64,000 bases of DNA. Origin: Berberis thunbergii (Eukaryota; Streptophyta; Magnoliopsida; Ranunculales; Berberidaceae). This document shows positions 1 through 12,010 of the stretch, in pieces. Numbering within the stretch: the first letter of the stretch is position 1; each line of letters starts with the position of its first letter. The translations under genes were made by a program, and so were the position numbers. The notes beneath the pieces were generated by a model. That model worked only from the letters and a program-made list of their open reading frames with translations. It did no database searches and was not told the DNA's origin. The stretch is taken from contig QNQO01006269.1 of NCBI GenBank assembly GCA_003290165.1, forward strand, positions 1-64,000, read 5' to 3'.

Positions 1-43
1 AGAAAATACAGCAATTGAGCGAAATAATAAGTATTCAACTTAC

Positions 44-3000
44 CGGTCTCATGGGCAGACCCAGGGGACTGAGAACAGGAGCTTTTGACATTCGGTTCTT
101 GGGGTGATGAAACCTGCAAGCTGATCTGTATTTGCAATCTCCAGTTTTCATGAAGTACTGGCACTCCTTTTGCCCTGGTCTCTCAGGGAAGTCATCAACT
201 GGCATATGTTGTAGACGAGGTGTATAACCATCTGAGTTTCTTGTGGAATCATTGAAGATCAAACTCATAGGTGGGGGTACATTCCCTTTAGGTGAATATA
301 ATGGGCTTACTGCCGGGGATGCCTATAAGAAAACAAAAAGAAAGAAAAAAATAATAATTAATTTAAAAAAAATTTAATTAATTGCAATCAGTGCAGATTT
401 GTAGCTCAATCAACTTAGTTTGTTGTTGACCTAAAGAAAGTACATACAACTCCAAGTAGTCCAAATATTACCATATACAATCAGACATAAGCAATACCAC
501 CCGGCCCTCTTAAAGAGCAACAACAATCAAAATATGAGAACCACAACACAGATAGAATGGCATTTACTTCTCCAAGAGGGGCAATGAAATTCATTTGATA
601 TGGGTTCAACATGGTCAGAGCATATGGAGTGGGGTTACTATAAAATAAAAACAAAAACGAAAAGAGAGAGATGTAAACTCATCAAGCAATTATTGAACGC
701 CAAAAATAAAAACCCTAAATCCAATGCAAAAAAAAATTTAATAATAAAGCACAAACATTAGACATCGAAACTCTAAAATCAATTGGGGATATATACCTAA
801 TTGCATAGTAGTAAATGAACAAGCTCAAGCAGATAGAGAAAAAATAAAGACAAACACCATCAATATAAAACAAATGGGTTACTTGTCAAACGAAGGAGTT
901 GAAAGATTTTAGTGGATTGGAGATTGACATGTATCGAGGAAGGAAAGGGAAATTAAATAGAATACTTTTTTCCTTAGATAATTAAATAACGTTGAGGAAA
1001 GTTGGTGTAGTTGAGGGAGGGAAGCAGCCCAAGTTCATTAAAAAACTTTATAGTATTATCACGATTTAAATAAATAAAAATGGTCGGACCACACACAAAT
1101 AATTCTACTTTGGTTGGGTAGGTTGAGAAGTCAGACCAAGCCCAAGTACAAAACCACACAACCTGAGGTTTATCAAGTAAAACCATGGGTTGTCCAACAT
1201 CAAATTACATCATCCTATAGGCCAAAAATTTTGGGTCGGGTTCAGGTTTGGCTTATCCCTTCTAAGTTGCACTCTTACTCAAAATTCAATAATAAATAAC
1301 AATCATTGAAACTTTATAAACTTCTCATGAGAAAAGTTTTAATCATTGTCAATCACTGCCAACCCAGTTATAAATAATGTTAGATTTCTCTGGTGATGTG
1401 CTACACAATCACAAATATTTGAAATCGCGAGACAACTTTCAGTTTGGTGTCTTCAAAGTTGCAACCATACATACTCATCGTCACAAGAATGGACCATCAA
1501 GAGACCAAAAACTAAAAAATTCAAGTGACTCAGAATTGGAACCTAATATAGTGCAATAACCCAAGGGAAACATTCCATGTTGGCTTGAGTCGCAACTGTA
1601 CATCCCAACCAAAGAAAGAAAAAGAAAAAGTTGACTTTCTTGATCAGTGATCCTAGAAACCAAAACATGGAAGTGATCCAAATTCCTTCCTGCTATTATT
1701 TCTCAGCTCTAATATCGACCTTTTCTATTGACCTCTCCACAAATTTTTATTGGAGACAGGATTCCTCCTCAGGTTGTTCAACGGAACATACATAAATGTT
1801 GGGAATGCAAAATTTGGGCTTATCTAGGCACCAGATCTGATTCAATGAAAGGTACAGTGAAACCCAAAGTCTGATTTGTTGACACCCTAAGGCATGACCC
1901 AGTTTGGATATGTAAATGGTTTCACTGGCTAGAGTCGCTCTAATACCAAGTTAAAATACCATCTCAAACTTGAAGAGAGAGGGGAGGCACACACACACAG
2001 ATACACCCCCTTTACTCTCATGTATCAATATGAATACTAATATTTAGTTTACATCCAACAATTCTTATCTATCACCACATGGCTAACTACCACCACAAGT
2101 TATAACATAAAATAAGAAAAACTCTCCACAGTATAGAATCAGCTGCATTCTTCAAAGTTATTTACACATTCAGACTAGCTGTTTTTGGAAAACCACAGCC
2201 AGGTCTTAGGAATCTTTGATTCACTCCAGCCAGGAAACCAAGAAATGGTAAAAGATGAGCACCTGACACAAAGTGTCTGCACTAGATTATATATGCATAA
2301 CAGAACACAAACAGATGACCTTGAGGAGTTTGTCACAGAACCCCCATCCAATTTCACTCAAGGATTTGCAGATATCTGGCATTATGTGTTTAATGAAAAC
2401 TTAGATCAACCATGCAGTAACTTTTCAATTGAACTTTTCAAGGAAAAACCAAATCTTTCTCTAATCATAACAAAACTGTATTTGATAAAACAGAAGCACA
2501 TGATGGGATTTAAGATGGCAGTCCACGGTTGCAAAATAATATGCGAATGCATGTAGGCTCCGTTAAAATACCATCATGATCGATAAAGTGGCATGTGAAG
2601 AAATCATATTCTCTGGAAGATGGACCATGGTAAGCATATCATGATAAAGGAAGGGAAACATATTAAAAACTAGTTACCACATTCATAGAAGCAAGTAACT
2701 GCAATTTAGACAAGGCATAATACCACAACTTACCTGGTATCCATTCCACTCTAGGCTTGAGTGCATGCCTTGAGGAGGTGGGATCATCATTGGCACATAA
2801 GTCGGTGCAGTGCCAACATAAGGAATAGCTGCATTTGAGGCTCTCGGTAAAGACCAGGATGCCACGGTGGCTGTGATTCCAGAGAAGAAATGGAACAGAG
2901 CCACTTTATCATATCCAGGATCAATCCTCCAGAAGCAGTAGGAATCGGGTGGTTGAAACCTGCAACTAGTTCCAAATTTGCAAGATCCCGTACGCATGTA

Positions 3001-6000
3001 GAAGGGGCACTCCTTTCTCTCCCCTGAGTAGAAAAAGGTGTCTTAGCAAATTCGAAACTTAAGGACGATGAACCAACATCTATACCACACAGTCGAAATA
3101 CATGGATATCTCATGTGCTATATATCAAATATTTGCAAAAAGAAAATGCATTTAGGTTAGCATTTCATGTTTTCGCTAAAAAAATATACGCAAAGAAAAA
3201 GGAGAATGGAATGGGACATAAAGGTATTACGGGATACAGTATCGGCAGTCCCCAGAAAGTTAAATTCCGACTGGTGCGTTTCATTTGTATCTTTTTTCTC
3301 TGGTAGTGATCGTATCTACAAGCTTTTCCAAACTTACAACCTCCTGTGCGAAGGTAATACTGCAAAATCCAGACCTTAACATAAATGACAAACTTATAAG
3401 ATAATGAATTCTAATTATTCAGTCAAAGACAATATCAAGGAATAAATAACTAGTCACCCATAAGTTGTTTGAACCCTGATCAAACGTGCTGAATGAATTC
3501 GTTCCGAAAAAAAAGCAAACTTTCTATAAATGCATTGGTGAACTATTCAGCACAGACAATGAACTATTCAGCACAGCACAAACTTTATATGTGATGACAA
3601 AAAAAAAAAAAACTTAGCCTATACATATGCCGTTTCAGGCCTATTTGTAAACGCATGAAAACATACGAAATATTTTTATATTAAAACTCGTTAGTGAACT
3701 ATTCAGCACAGACAATGAACCAGAGGAAATTAAAACCATAGAGACCCCCTCCCCTCGATATTGACCAAGGATTTGGCTGACCCAACCTCACTAAAAATTG
3801 CATCTCAAGAACAAACCCACCGTCCTCCCCAATAAGTCCAAGAACAATCAATTTGGCTGACTCTGCAGTTCGTGCCTCAGTAAACATAAGATTTCTGTCA
3901 CTTTAGTATTTATTACCATGATACCATAAAAAGGTTTTATACTGACTACAGCAAAGGTAAAATTGTTTTGCAAGTACAGTGTAAGACGAAAGAAACTCTG
4001 AGCCAAATATTTTGTACATCCTTTTATTTGATTGAGTTCTTTACCAGTGCATGTTGATCAGCCAAACAGAGAATGTATTGATGAATAAAACCAAAGTGAC
4101 TAGAAAGACACAGGCTGACAGTACAAAGGTATAATAGAAAGAATTGCTTTTTGCAGAATGAAGAATTTGTAGGAATGTAAATGGCTTATCCTCAGCCAAT
4201 CGATCTGTCGCAGTTAACACAACGTTTATAATGCTGATATAATCCGATATAACGCTTAACGGGGGTGAGTCGTTTACGTTATGAGGATTATCACGTTTTG
4301 TATGACGGTTCCGATTATAACGCCATTATATGGCCATTATTAAGATAATGTTTTTTTCAATAACGCAGTTATAACTTTTCTTCTAATATATAAATTTTTT
4401 TATAAAAAAAATCACCCATTTCATTTTCAATCGAAGGACCAAAGCTCGCCATCGTCGATCGATACAGAACCAGACCTGTCGGTTGACAGTGAACAAGAAA
4501 ATATGAAGGGAAAAAGACGAAGAGTCAATCGCACTCTCCGTTGCGATCTCACTCTCATACGAAGGAAATATGTTTTTTATTAATGTTTTGATGTTTTTGA
4601 ATTCAATGTTACCGAACATGATTTACGTTTTTCTCTATAATACATCAATGCTTTGTGGGAATATTAAAAATATATTTAACAAAATATTCCGTTATATACC
4701 ATTATATCTCGTTATAACCTATAACGATCCTGGACCGTTATAGGTTCATTATCCGTTTTAACTACATAGCAATCGATACAATCTTCACAGAAAAGGAAAA
4801 CAGTTTGTTTCTCCAAGCAGGTTTGTCTTCTCGACTTTTATAAACCTCTTTCTTTTCCTTATGTTCTTCTCTTGTCAATATGTTTTCTACAAAAGCACGA
4901 CGGAGAACTGTATTCACTCTAATTGATTAGAACCTGTAGAATCAAGATTTATCACCCAAATTGCTACCATGTGAACCATGATGCTTAACATGCATGTTCA
5001 TTTTTGTTTGATTTAATCACGCGCTAAAGAAGATAATGATGGGTTTTTTTCAAGTCGAGAAGATAATTTCCATGGATTTCCTTTTTGGTGAAGATTTCAA
5101 TACATCAGCTGACCATGACCCACCTTTTCAACTTCATACTCCTTAATGAGTAGATATCCCAACCATTGGATTTTAGAGAATCTAATGGCTAAATAATTGA
5201 TGAAATAGAAATGGTAAATAATTAAACCCCCCCTTTGAAAGTAAATATTTGGGAAAACTATGAGATAACAAAAACTAAATAAAGAAACGACCTTGCATTC
5301 CTGCTGCCCCGTCTTGTCATGATATTCGTCCCCATCTTTGACAACCTTGTAAGAAGCAAAAGAAAATGTATTAAACAAAATAATTTGAATGGCTCAATAA
5401 TCAAACCAAATTCCTACATCATTAATGTCTCTCATAAACTTTTTTTCCTTGAAGTCATCTAGCAAAACACAATCAATCACACACGTGTCTCAACTGAATA
5501 AACACAATTCTAATATCAAATAGCAGGTACGTGGAAGATACAAAGCCGAGTATGAGATGTCTGACACGAAAAGTCCAAAACATAAGTTCCAGGAACACAA
5601 CAATGTATATTGTGTATTAAAATATTTGCAATTGTTGACATAATATACTAAGCGATGTGTAACTACAAAACATAAATGTTTCATGATGTAATGTCACCAT
5701 GCAAGAGACATGATGACATGATAATCTTATGTTTATAAGGAACAAGATAAGTTGTCCTTCGAAAGTAGTTTGTTTACAACTATTATTACTTATTAGTTAT
5801 TAGTTATGGTTCAAAGAGAAGGTAGTTTTGGTTTTGAAAAACTTCCTATTTTATTTGCTTTTAGAGACAAAATGGAAGGGGAACAAGGCTAAAGATTTAG
5901 GAGGGTTCAAACTCTTCTATTCTGGTAAAGATGAAACTAGGAACGGTGAGAGAATAGTGGTAGATAAAGTTTTAAAGGATGCAATAGTCGACGTTAAGAG

Positions 6001-9000
6001 GTTTGGGGATAAAATCATAAGTATTAAATTAGCTTTAGAAACTAGAGATATATACATGTTATTAGTGTGTATGCACCCCAAGTGGGTTTGGACGAGGAGA
6101 CTAAGAAGGATTTTTTGGGACTCTTTTAGAGGAGTTTAGTTCTTGAAATCCCTCTTTCGATAGGGTTTTCCTAGACGGGGATTTGAATGGGCCATGTCGA
6201 TAAGGATAGAGTTGGGTATGAATGGTACATGGGAGGTCAAGGAATTTGGAAATCGAAACACTATGGAAATTTCTATTATAAATTTTGCTTTAAGCTCAAG
6301 ATTTTTGGATCGTAAGTACTTTTTATAAGAGGGAAGATCACTTGGTGACCTTTTGCGAGTAGGGCGCAATAGAAGTCAAATTAATTATTTTTGTTAGAAG
6401 ACACGATTAGGTAGGTGTAAAATTGTAAGGTTATACCAAGGAAGTGTCTGACAAATCCAACATAAGCTGTTAGTTCTCGATTTTTGTCTAAAAGTAGGGG
6501 TCGTATTGCATAAATCAGGTTAGACCGAGAACTAAGTGTTGGACCCTTACAGTGAAATGTATGCCAAAAATTTAGAAAGAAGATTGGGTGGCAAGTCAGT
6601 TTCAGAGGGTTGGGAGAATCTCGAACCAAAGGATAGGACTAGTAACACGGATCTTTTTGAACGTTTGGCAAATCGAATAAGAAGATGTGCGAAGGAAGAG
6701 TTAGGAGAGGCCAATAGATGAGGTTTATATGGTAAGGAGACATGCTGGTGGAGCGTTGATGTACAACAAACCATTGCGAAAAAGAAAATATGCTTTAAGC
6801 GAGTGGCAAAAAGATAGGTGCCTAGAGTCTTATGAGCTTTATAAGCAAACTAAGAAGTTGAGTAGTAAAGCAGTAGGGGAAACTAAAAGAAGAGAGCATA
6901 TGATGATCTTTATAATAGGTAAGGTACAAAGGAAGGGGAGAATGATATTTCAAGATAGCTAAAGCTAGAGAACGAAAAACTAGAGACTTGAGTTATGTTA
7001 AGTGTGTTAAGCATAAGGATGGAAGAGTTTTAATGCATGATAAAACTATTTTAGATAGATGGAATGATTACATTTGGAACCTACTCAATGGAACACATGT
7101 AGGGGAGTTAAACTTGGGGGGGTATGCTTCACAGGAAGGGAGAGATCGTGTGTTCCATCGCAGAGTTAGTGCCACAGAAGTGAAAGAAGCTTTAAAAATA
7201 ATGAAGACAGGGAAGGCCATTGGACCGGATGATATACTAATTGAAGCATGAAAATGTCTGGGAAAAGTTGGGATTCAATGGCTAACTAAGCTCTTTAATA
7301 GGATTTTGAAAACTAAAAAATGTTCAAATTCATGGAGGCATAACATTGTGATACCAATTTATAAGAACAAAGGGGATATCCAGAATTGCTCGAACTATAG
7401 AGGGATAAAGCTTATGAATCATACGATGAAACTTTGGGAGAGGGTTATAGAACAAAGATTTAGAAGTTTAACCACGGTTTCGGAGAATCAATTTGGATTT
7501 ATACCGGGTAGGTCTACTACGGTGGTCATCTTCCTGCTTAGGCAAACTATAGAAAAATACCGAGAGGCAAGTACGAGTTTGCATATGATTTTTATTTATC
7601 TGGAGAAAGCATGTGATTAGGGTCCCTAGGGAGTTAATTTGGTGGGTGCTTGAAAGGAAAGAAAAGTGTCTCAATGTTATGTCGATATAATTAAGGATAT
7701 GTATGAAGGTGCTGTAACAAGTGTTCGCGCAGTAAGTGGGATGTCCAGTGAATTTTCAGTGTCAGTAGGACTACATCAAGGGTCAGCGTTAAGTCCATAT
7801 CTCTTTGCTTTGGTCATGGATGAGTTGACGAGACATTTGCAAGAAGATGTATCTTGGTGCATGTTATTTGCCAGATGATATTGTCTTAATTGATGAGACT
7901 AGTGCAGGTTTAGGTCAGAAATTAGATAGGTGATGGGTGGCTTCAGAAGTAAAGGTTTTAGAATTAGTTATTCGAAGACGAAGCATCTAGTGTGCAACTT
8001 TGATTGTGAACCACGAGGGAGAAGTAATGCAATTGAGATCGAAGGTGTAGAGGTCCCAGAGTGTGAGGCTTTTCGATATCTAGGATCTATAATTCAAAAG
8101 AATTGGGCTATTGGAGAAGATGTAGATCATAGGATTAAAGCTAGTTGGTTGAAATGGAGAATGACGTTTGGAGTATTATGCAATAGAAGGATGTCTGCAA
8201 CGCTAAAAGGGAAATGTTATAAGACAATTGTTCGATCAGCCATGCTATACGGTTCAAAATGTTGGGCTACTACGGGACAACATACGCATAGGATGATAGT
8301 AGCAAAAATGTGTATGTTAAGGTGGATGTGTGGTAAAACTCGTAAAGATAAAATTAGAAATGAAAGAATTATGAGATACTTAGGTGTAGCACCAATTGAG
8401 GACAAAATTAGAGAAAGACGTTTAACTTGGTTTGGTCATTTGCGAAGGAGACCAAGCACGGGCGCCAATTAGAAAATGTCTAGATTGGCAAGTTAATGGA
8501 GGGTGTAGACGGAGGGGAAGACCGTTGAAAACTTGAATGAAGGCAGTGAATGAAAATATCATTGAGCTTGGATTAGGCGAGAATATGTGGGAAGACCGCA
8601 TTGCTTGGAGAACCAAAATCCATATAGCCGACCCCGAAAATATCGGGAATGGGCTTTGATGATGATGATGATTTGCTTTTAGGTTTCCGCTTGGTACATT
8701 GTAAAATAATGCATATGCATTAGTTTGCAATGCACTACTTTACGGGCGATTGATAGTAACTAAAGAAAATGTATGCAAATTAGAAAGTGATTCTAGGTGA
8801 TGTTGATGATGGTAGTAATTGTAATTGAGGCATTGTCATTGTAGCAGTGATTGTGGTTGTGATTGCGATTGTGATTGCGACTGTAGGTGGTGGTGGTGGT
8901 GGTGGTGGTGGTGGTGGTGGTGGTGGCGGCGATCATGGTTGTGATGGTTGCGTAGGCTATAGTGGTTGCGGCGGTGGTAGTGAAAGTGGTGGTGGTGATT

Positions 9001-11709
9001 ATATTATAATGGTGGTGGTTATGCTATGGGAGTTGTGGTAGTAGTGATGGTGCCAACAATGATGGTTATGGTGGTAATAGTGAAGTTGGTGGTGATTGTG
9101 GTATGTCATGGTGGCGGTGGCTATGGTAGTAGACTGGTAGTGATTGTGATGGTTTCGTAGTGGTGGTGGCTATGGTGGTTGTGATAGTAGCAATGGTAGT
9201 GGTGGTAGTTGTTATGTTATAATGGTCGTGGTGGTGGCACGCAACGACGACGGTTATGGTATTAATAGTAAGGTGGTATTGATAGTGGTGATTAAGCTAT
9301 GATATTGATGGTAGTGGCATGGTCTTGGTGGTATTACGATGGTTATGGTTTGGTGGTGGTACTGGCGACAATGGAAGTTGTGAAGGTAGTGGTGGTTGGA
9401 GTGTTTATGAAGAAGTTGAGAGTACTCAAGGAAGTGATGAGAGTTTTGAAAAGTAATGCGACAGAGTTTGTTCCGCAAAGTTTTGCAGAATTTTATAACT
9501 AGGTGATGCAAAGGTCCTGAATTCAAATTTCAATAATTGTTTTCCACAAAATCCACCAAGCACCCAAATTTATGCAACCGCCGTAAACTTTTGCATTATG
9601 CATTTTTTACTGTGTAACATGCGGAGCCTTAATTTAAGAGAGCGAAAGAGGACATACTTTTCATTAAAACTTGCGTTGTAAAACTATTTCTTTTTGGAAG
9701 ACAATATCCCATTAATTACAAAGAGAAGTTTTTTTCATATCTAATACATGTCTTCCATTTATCATTTGTTGTAATTTGTAACAGACCTGGACCTCCATGA
9801 AAGCTATATGAGAAATTGAAACGTTTTGTATCTTGTCTTTGTTCCAATATTTGTCTCATTCTTTCTCTACTTCTACAACCATATCTTTCTTTCATATCTA
9901 ACTAAAATGTTAGAAAATTTTGTTTTCACAAGAATGTCAAAAACAAGAGTAATTCTACAGGGCTGGGTCCCCCAGCCTGGTTTGCTGCTTGAGGGGGCAA
10001 AAATACAATTTTGCCCCTCCCCCCCTCTTTAAACACCTTCTCCAAAAAGGATGTTAAAAAGGGGAGGGGCAAAATTGTCTTTTTGCCCCACCCAGGCAGC
10101 AGCCTCGCTCCTTTCCCAGGCCAGCTAGAATTTGGGCAAAAACAAATATCTATACTCTAAGATCTTGTCCATGTCTGAATCAGTGTTCACATGTATGGAC
10201 ACATGCTTCTTTAGAAGCCCTGACGAATCAGTGCAACCCAGCAAAAGATAATTAAAATAAGCCATGTTTTGTTTGCATTTTATAACTGATACTTTCTTAT
10301 GTCTAACCTCTTATGTAAAAATGACGTGATTTTTATTTATAAAACAAAAACATCCTCAGATACGTATCGGATAATCCGACAGCAGGACACTCCACGCATA
10401 GATCATTAACTCTTTATAAAGATTATGTATGGAAATGGAAGTAATTGATGTACGATCAAAGAAGTGTATTGTAGCAAATGATATCAGACAATACAAAAAT
10501 CAGAGTACAGTATGAAAATCAAAAACTTTCCTGTATTGGTAGATTTTCTAGTCGCATTGTCGGACACTTTTTTTATGACTCAGACACCAAAAACTGTATT
10601 GGTATCCTTGTTATGTAATAACCCTAAATGTGAGAATTCTGTAATGGAGGATACGAAGGAAATTTGGGGTCAAAAAACACTTTTAATCGGTTAAAGAAAG
10701 CTATGCAACTTAAAAAGAGAATGGCAAACACTTGTTTGTATCACAGCCAAAAAGTCGTAAATAAATAATTCTAGGGCACGTAAATAAAATCTTTAATGCA
10801 GATGCTAATAGTAGCATTATCATTTACAAAAAACAGGAGGTATTAAAGGAATTTACAGCTAAGTAACTAACCTGAACTGGGTCTGCTAAATCTAATGATG
10901 GTCTCACCTGCAAAAGAAAATTTCAATCACTTAAAACACCCAACACAAGGCACTAAAATTCAACAAAAACTGATTCCAAAATCAACAAATACATGATTTT
11001 TTCTTGTGCTAGGGTGATTGAATTTGCAATTGGATCCATAACGACAAGTTCCGGTGCGAAGATAATACGCGCAATCAGGCTCATCGGGTCTTAAAGGATA
11101 ATGTTGAAATCTTCCAAATTTGTCCTCCTTCACTGCTACAGTCTCTCCTCCCCAATTCTCGCTTCCAATCTTGTTCTCATTCTCCTGTTGAATCTCCTTG
11201 TCGTTCAAGCTCCTCTCATCTTCGGCCCAATTATTAATCACTTGATCTTCGAATTTGATCCCATTATCCTTCACTTGATCGTCTTTGTCTCCCTTCTTAT
11301 CATCATCATCATCCACTCGATCCTCTCCCTTACCATCATTAACTCCGGGTGGATCCTCTTTGTCTCCCTCACCATTCACCTGATCTTCTTCTTCTTCTTC
11401 TTCTTCTTTATTCCCATTACTATTCACTTGATCTTCGTCTTTGATCCCACTATCATCATCATCCACTTTATCCACTTTCTTTCCATTATCATTCACTCCA
11501 TCATCTTCGATTTTCAGAACATGCACTTCAATCTTTACTTTTTCTTCTATATTTGAAAGCTTTTTATTTAGGGTTTCAGCCTCAGCCTCAGCCTCACATG
11601 AGTGAACGTAAACATCGGCGGGTGACGGCTTCTCCTCCTCCTCGGGAGATTGAGAGATGGAATTGACTTCTTCTTCTTCAGTGTGCTCCATTCTCCCTCC
11701 GCATTTCAA
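44..11709 (-). CDS. CCCH zinc-finger protein, C3H43/C3H67-like (partial, 3' end outside window)
   Basis: Predicted nucleic-acid-binding protein with tandem C-x8-C-x5-C-x3-H fingers. Exons read from splice sites, all phase 0: 10993-11709, 10872-10907 (36 bp), 5292-5345 (54 bp), 3231-3359, 2734-3018 and 44-322; the last exon(s), expected to hold finger 5, lie beyond base 1. Exon 1 encodes an acidic Asp/Glu/Asn-rich region and finger 1 ([20 protein letters not shown]). Finger 2 is split between exons 3 and 4 (C-K then [18 protein letters not shown]). Finger 3 (exon 5) reads [20 protein letters not shown] and lacks the final His. Finger 4 (exon 7 region, 44-322) is [20 protein letters not shown]. 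Order and linkers match Arabidopsis C3H43/C3H67. The start is either 11709 or the internal Met at 11691. The exon 4/5 junction uses an AG five bases inside the more obvious one to keep frame, so the gene may be damaged. The 5.5-kb intron 2 hosts a LINE, and a Mutator-like element sits about 300 bp upstream. Confidence 0.82.
323..2733. other. Intron of the CCCH gene, no feature recognised
   Basis: AT-rich intron between the exons at 2734-3018 and 44-322. Short poly-A runs and a CA-rich stretch near 1990 are present. No gene or intact mobile element was recognised. An open stretch at 568-637 flanked by AG and GT is discussed under rejected items. Confidence 0.6.
4205..4769. mobile_element. hAT-type non-autonomous element (565 bp)
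   Basis: The segment is flanked by perfect 8-bp direct repeats CAATCGAT (4197-4204 and 4770-4777), the TSD length typical of hAT transposons. Its ends are imperfect inverted repeats: the left begins CTGTCGCAGTTAACAC and the right, reverse-complemented, begins CTATGTAGTTAAAACG. The interior is rich in ATAACG-type motifs and has no transposase. It lies in the intron of the CCCH gene between the 5292-5345 and 3231-3359 exons. Confidence 0.65.
5865..8670 (+). mobile_element. RTE-like LINE retrotransposon, degenerate copy
   Basis: Non-LTR retrotransposon in intron 2 of the CCCH gene, opposite in orientation to the host gene. Perfect 12-bp TSDs (ATTTGCTTTTAG) lie at 5853-5864 and 8671-8682. The 3' end is a TGATGATGATGAT tail rather than poly-A, as in RTE-clade LINEs. 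The translated pieces run in order through a remnant AP-endonuclease domain (about 5870-6450), reverse transcriptase (about 7140-7990) with RT blocks such as [11 protein letters not shown] and [12 protein letters not shown], and a C-terminal tail ending near 8660. Frameshifts and stops break the frame throughout, including at the catalytic FADD position near 7870. It is 5'-truncated and dead. A sister copy lies at 24749-26760. Confidence 0.9.
8810..9400. repeat. GGT/GAT-rich low-complexity tract in intron
   Basis: Long purine-biased run of degenerate TGG, GGT and GAT triplets, with a clean GGT microsatellite at about 8886-8927. It starts about 130 bp after the GAT-repeat tail of the LINE. Several short open frames (poly-Gly, poly-Val) arise only from the repeat and are not considered genes. 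Confidence 0.8.
9947..10136. mobile_element. Mutator-type MITE (190 bp)
   Basis: Foldback element with perfect 9-bp TSDs CAAAAACAA at 9938-9946 and 10137-10145. The left end starts GAGTAATTCTACAGGGCTGG. The right end, reverse-complemented, runs CCCAAATTCTAGCTGGCCTG. Inner arms pair as GGGGCAAAAATACAA with its near-complement further right. There is no coding capacity. The GAGTAATTCTA terminus resembles the ends of three other Mutator-type insertions in this window. Confidence 0.75.
10146..10871. other. Remainder of CCCH intron 2
   Basis: AT-rich intron sequence leading to the 36-bp micro-exon at 10872-10907. No gene or repeat family was recognised. Short open frames here have no recognisable domain. 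Confidence 0.5.
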
Positions 11710-12010
11710 AACCCTAGTTTAGCTTTTCGAGTCAAGTAAAGGAACTAGAAGTGTGAACGAGAGAAAAGAAATTGTTCCTGACAATCACTAAGGAAGGAAG
11801 GTGTGTGCTTGTACGGGTTTATAGAGCGCACTGGGCCTACCACTGTAGCATCCACTACCCAATATTTGACGCGGGGACACGTATTGCGTCCAGATCGAGG
11901 ATTGTCATTTCGTTTTTCTAGTTATAGCCCTTCTAGGAGCCGAGGAAATGGGGACTCGTTTCCTCACTGGTTCCCTTGCCATTTAGAAAAAACGTTCCAG
12001 ATAATTTTAT
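11710..12010 (-). promoter_or_regulatory. 5' upstream region of the CCCH gene, truncated by a transposon
   Basis: About 300 bp between the presumed CCCH start codon (11709 or 11691) and the left end of the Mutator-like element at 12011. The 5' UTR and core promoter should lie here. I see no unambiguous TATA box. Any promoter sequence further upstream has been displaced by 6.7 kb. Confidence 0.45.

Noticed and set aside
568..637. Possible extra exon of the CCCH gene ([17 protein letters not shown])
   Set aside because: It is 70 bp and starts with a phase that does not fit its phase-0 neighbours. Joining 2734-3018 directly to 44-322 keeps frame and matches the family.
8800..9526. Glycine-rich protein gene
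   Set aside because: The poly-Gly frame depends on a GGT microsatellite and lies antisense within a host intron with no splice or domain evidence.
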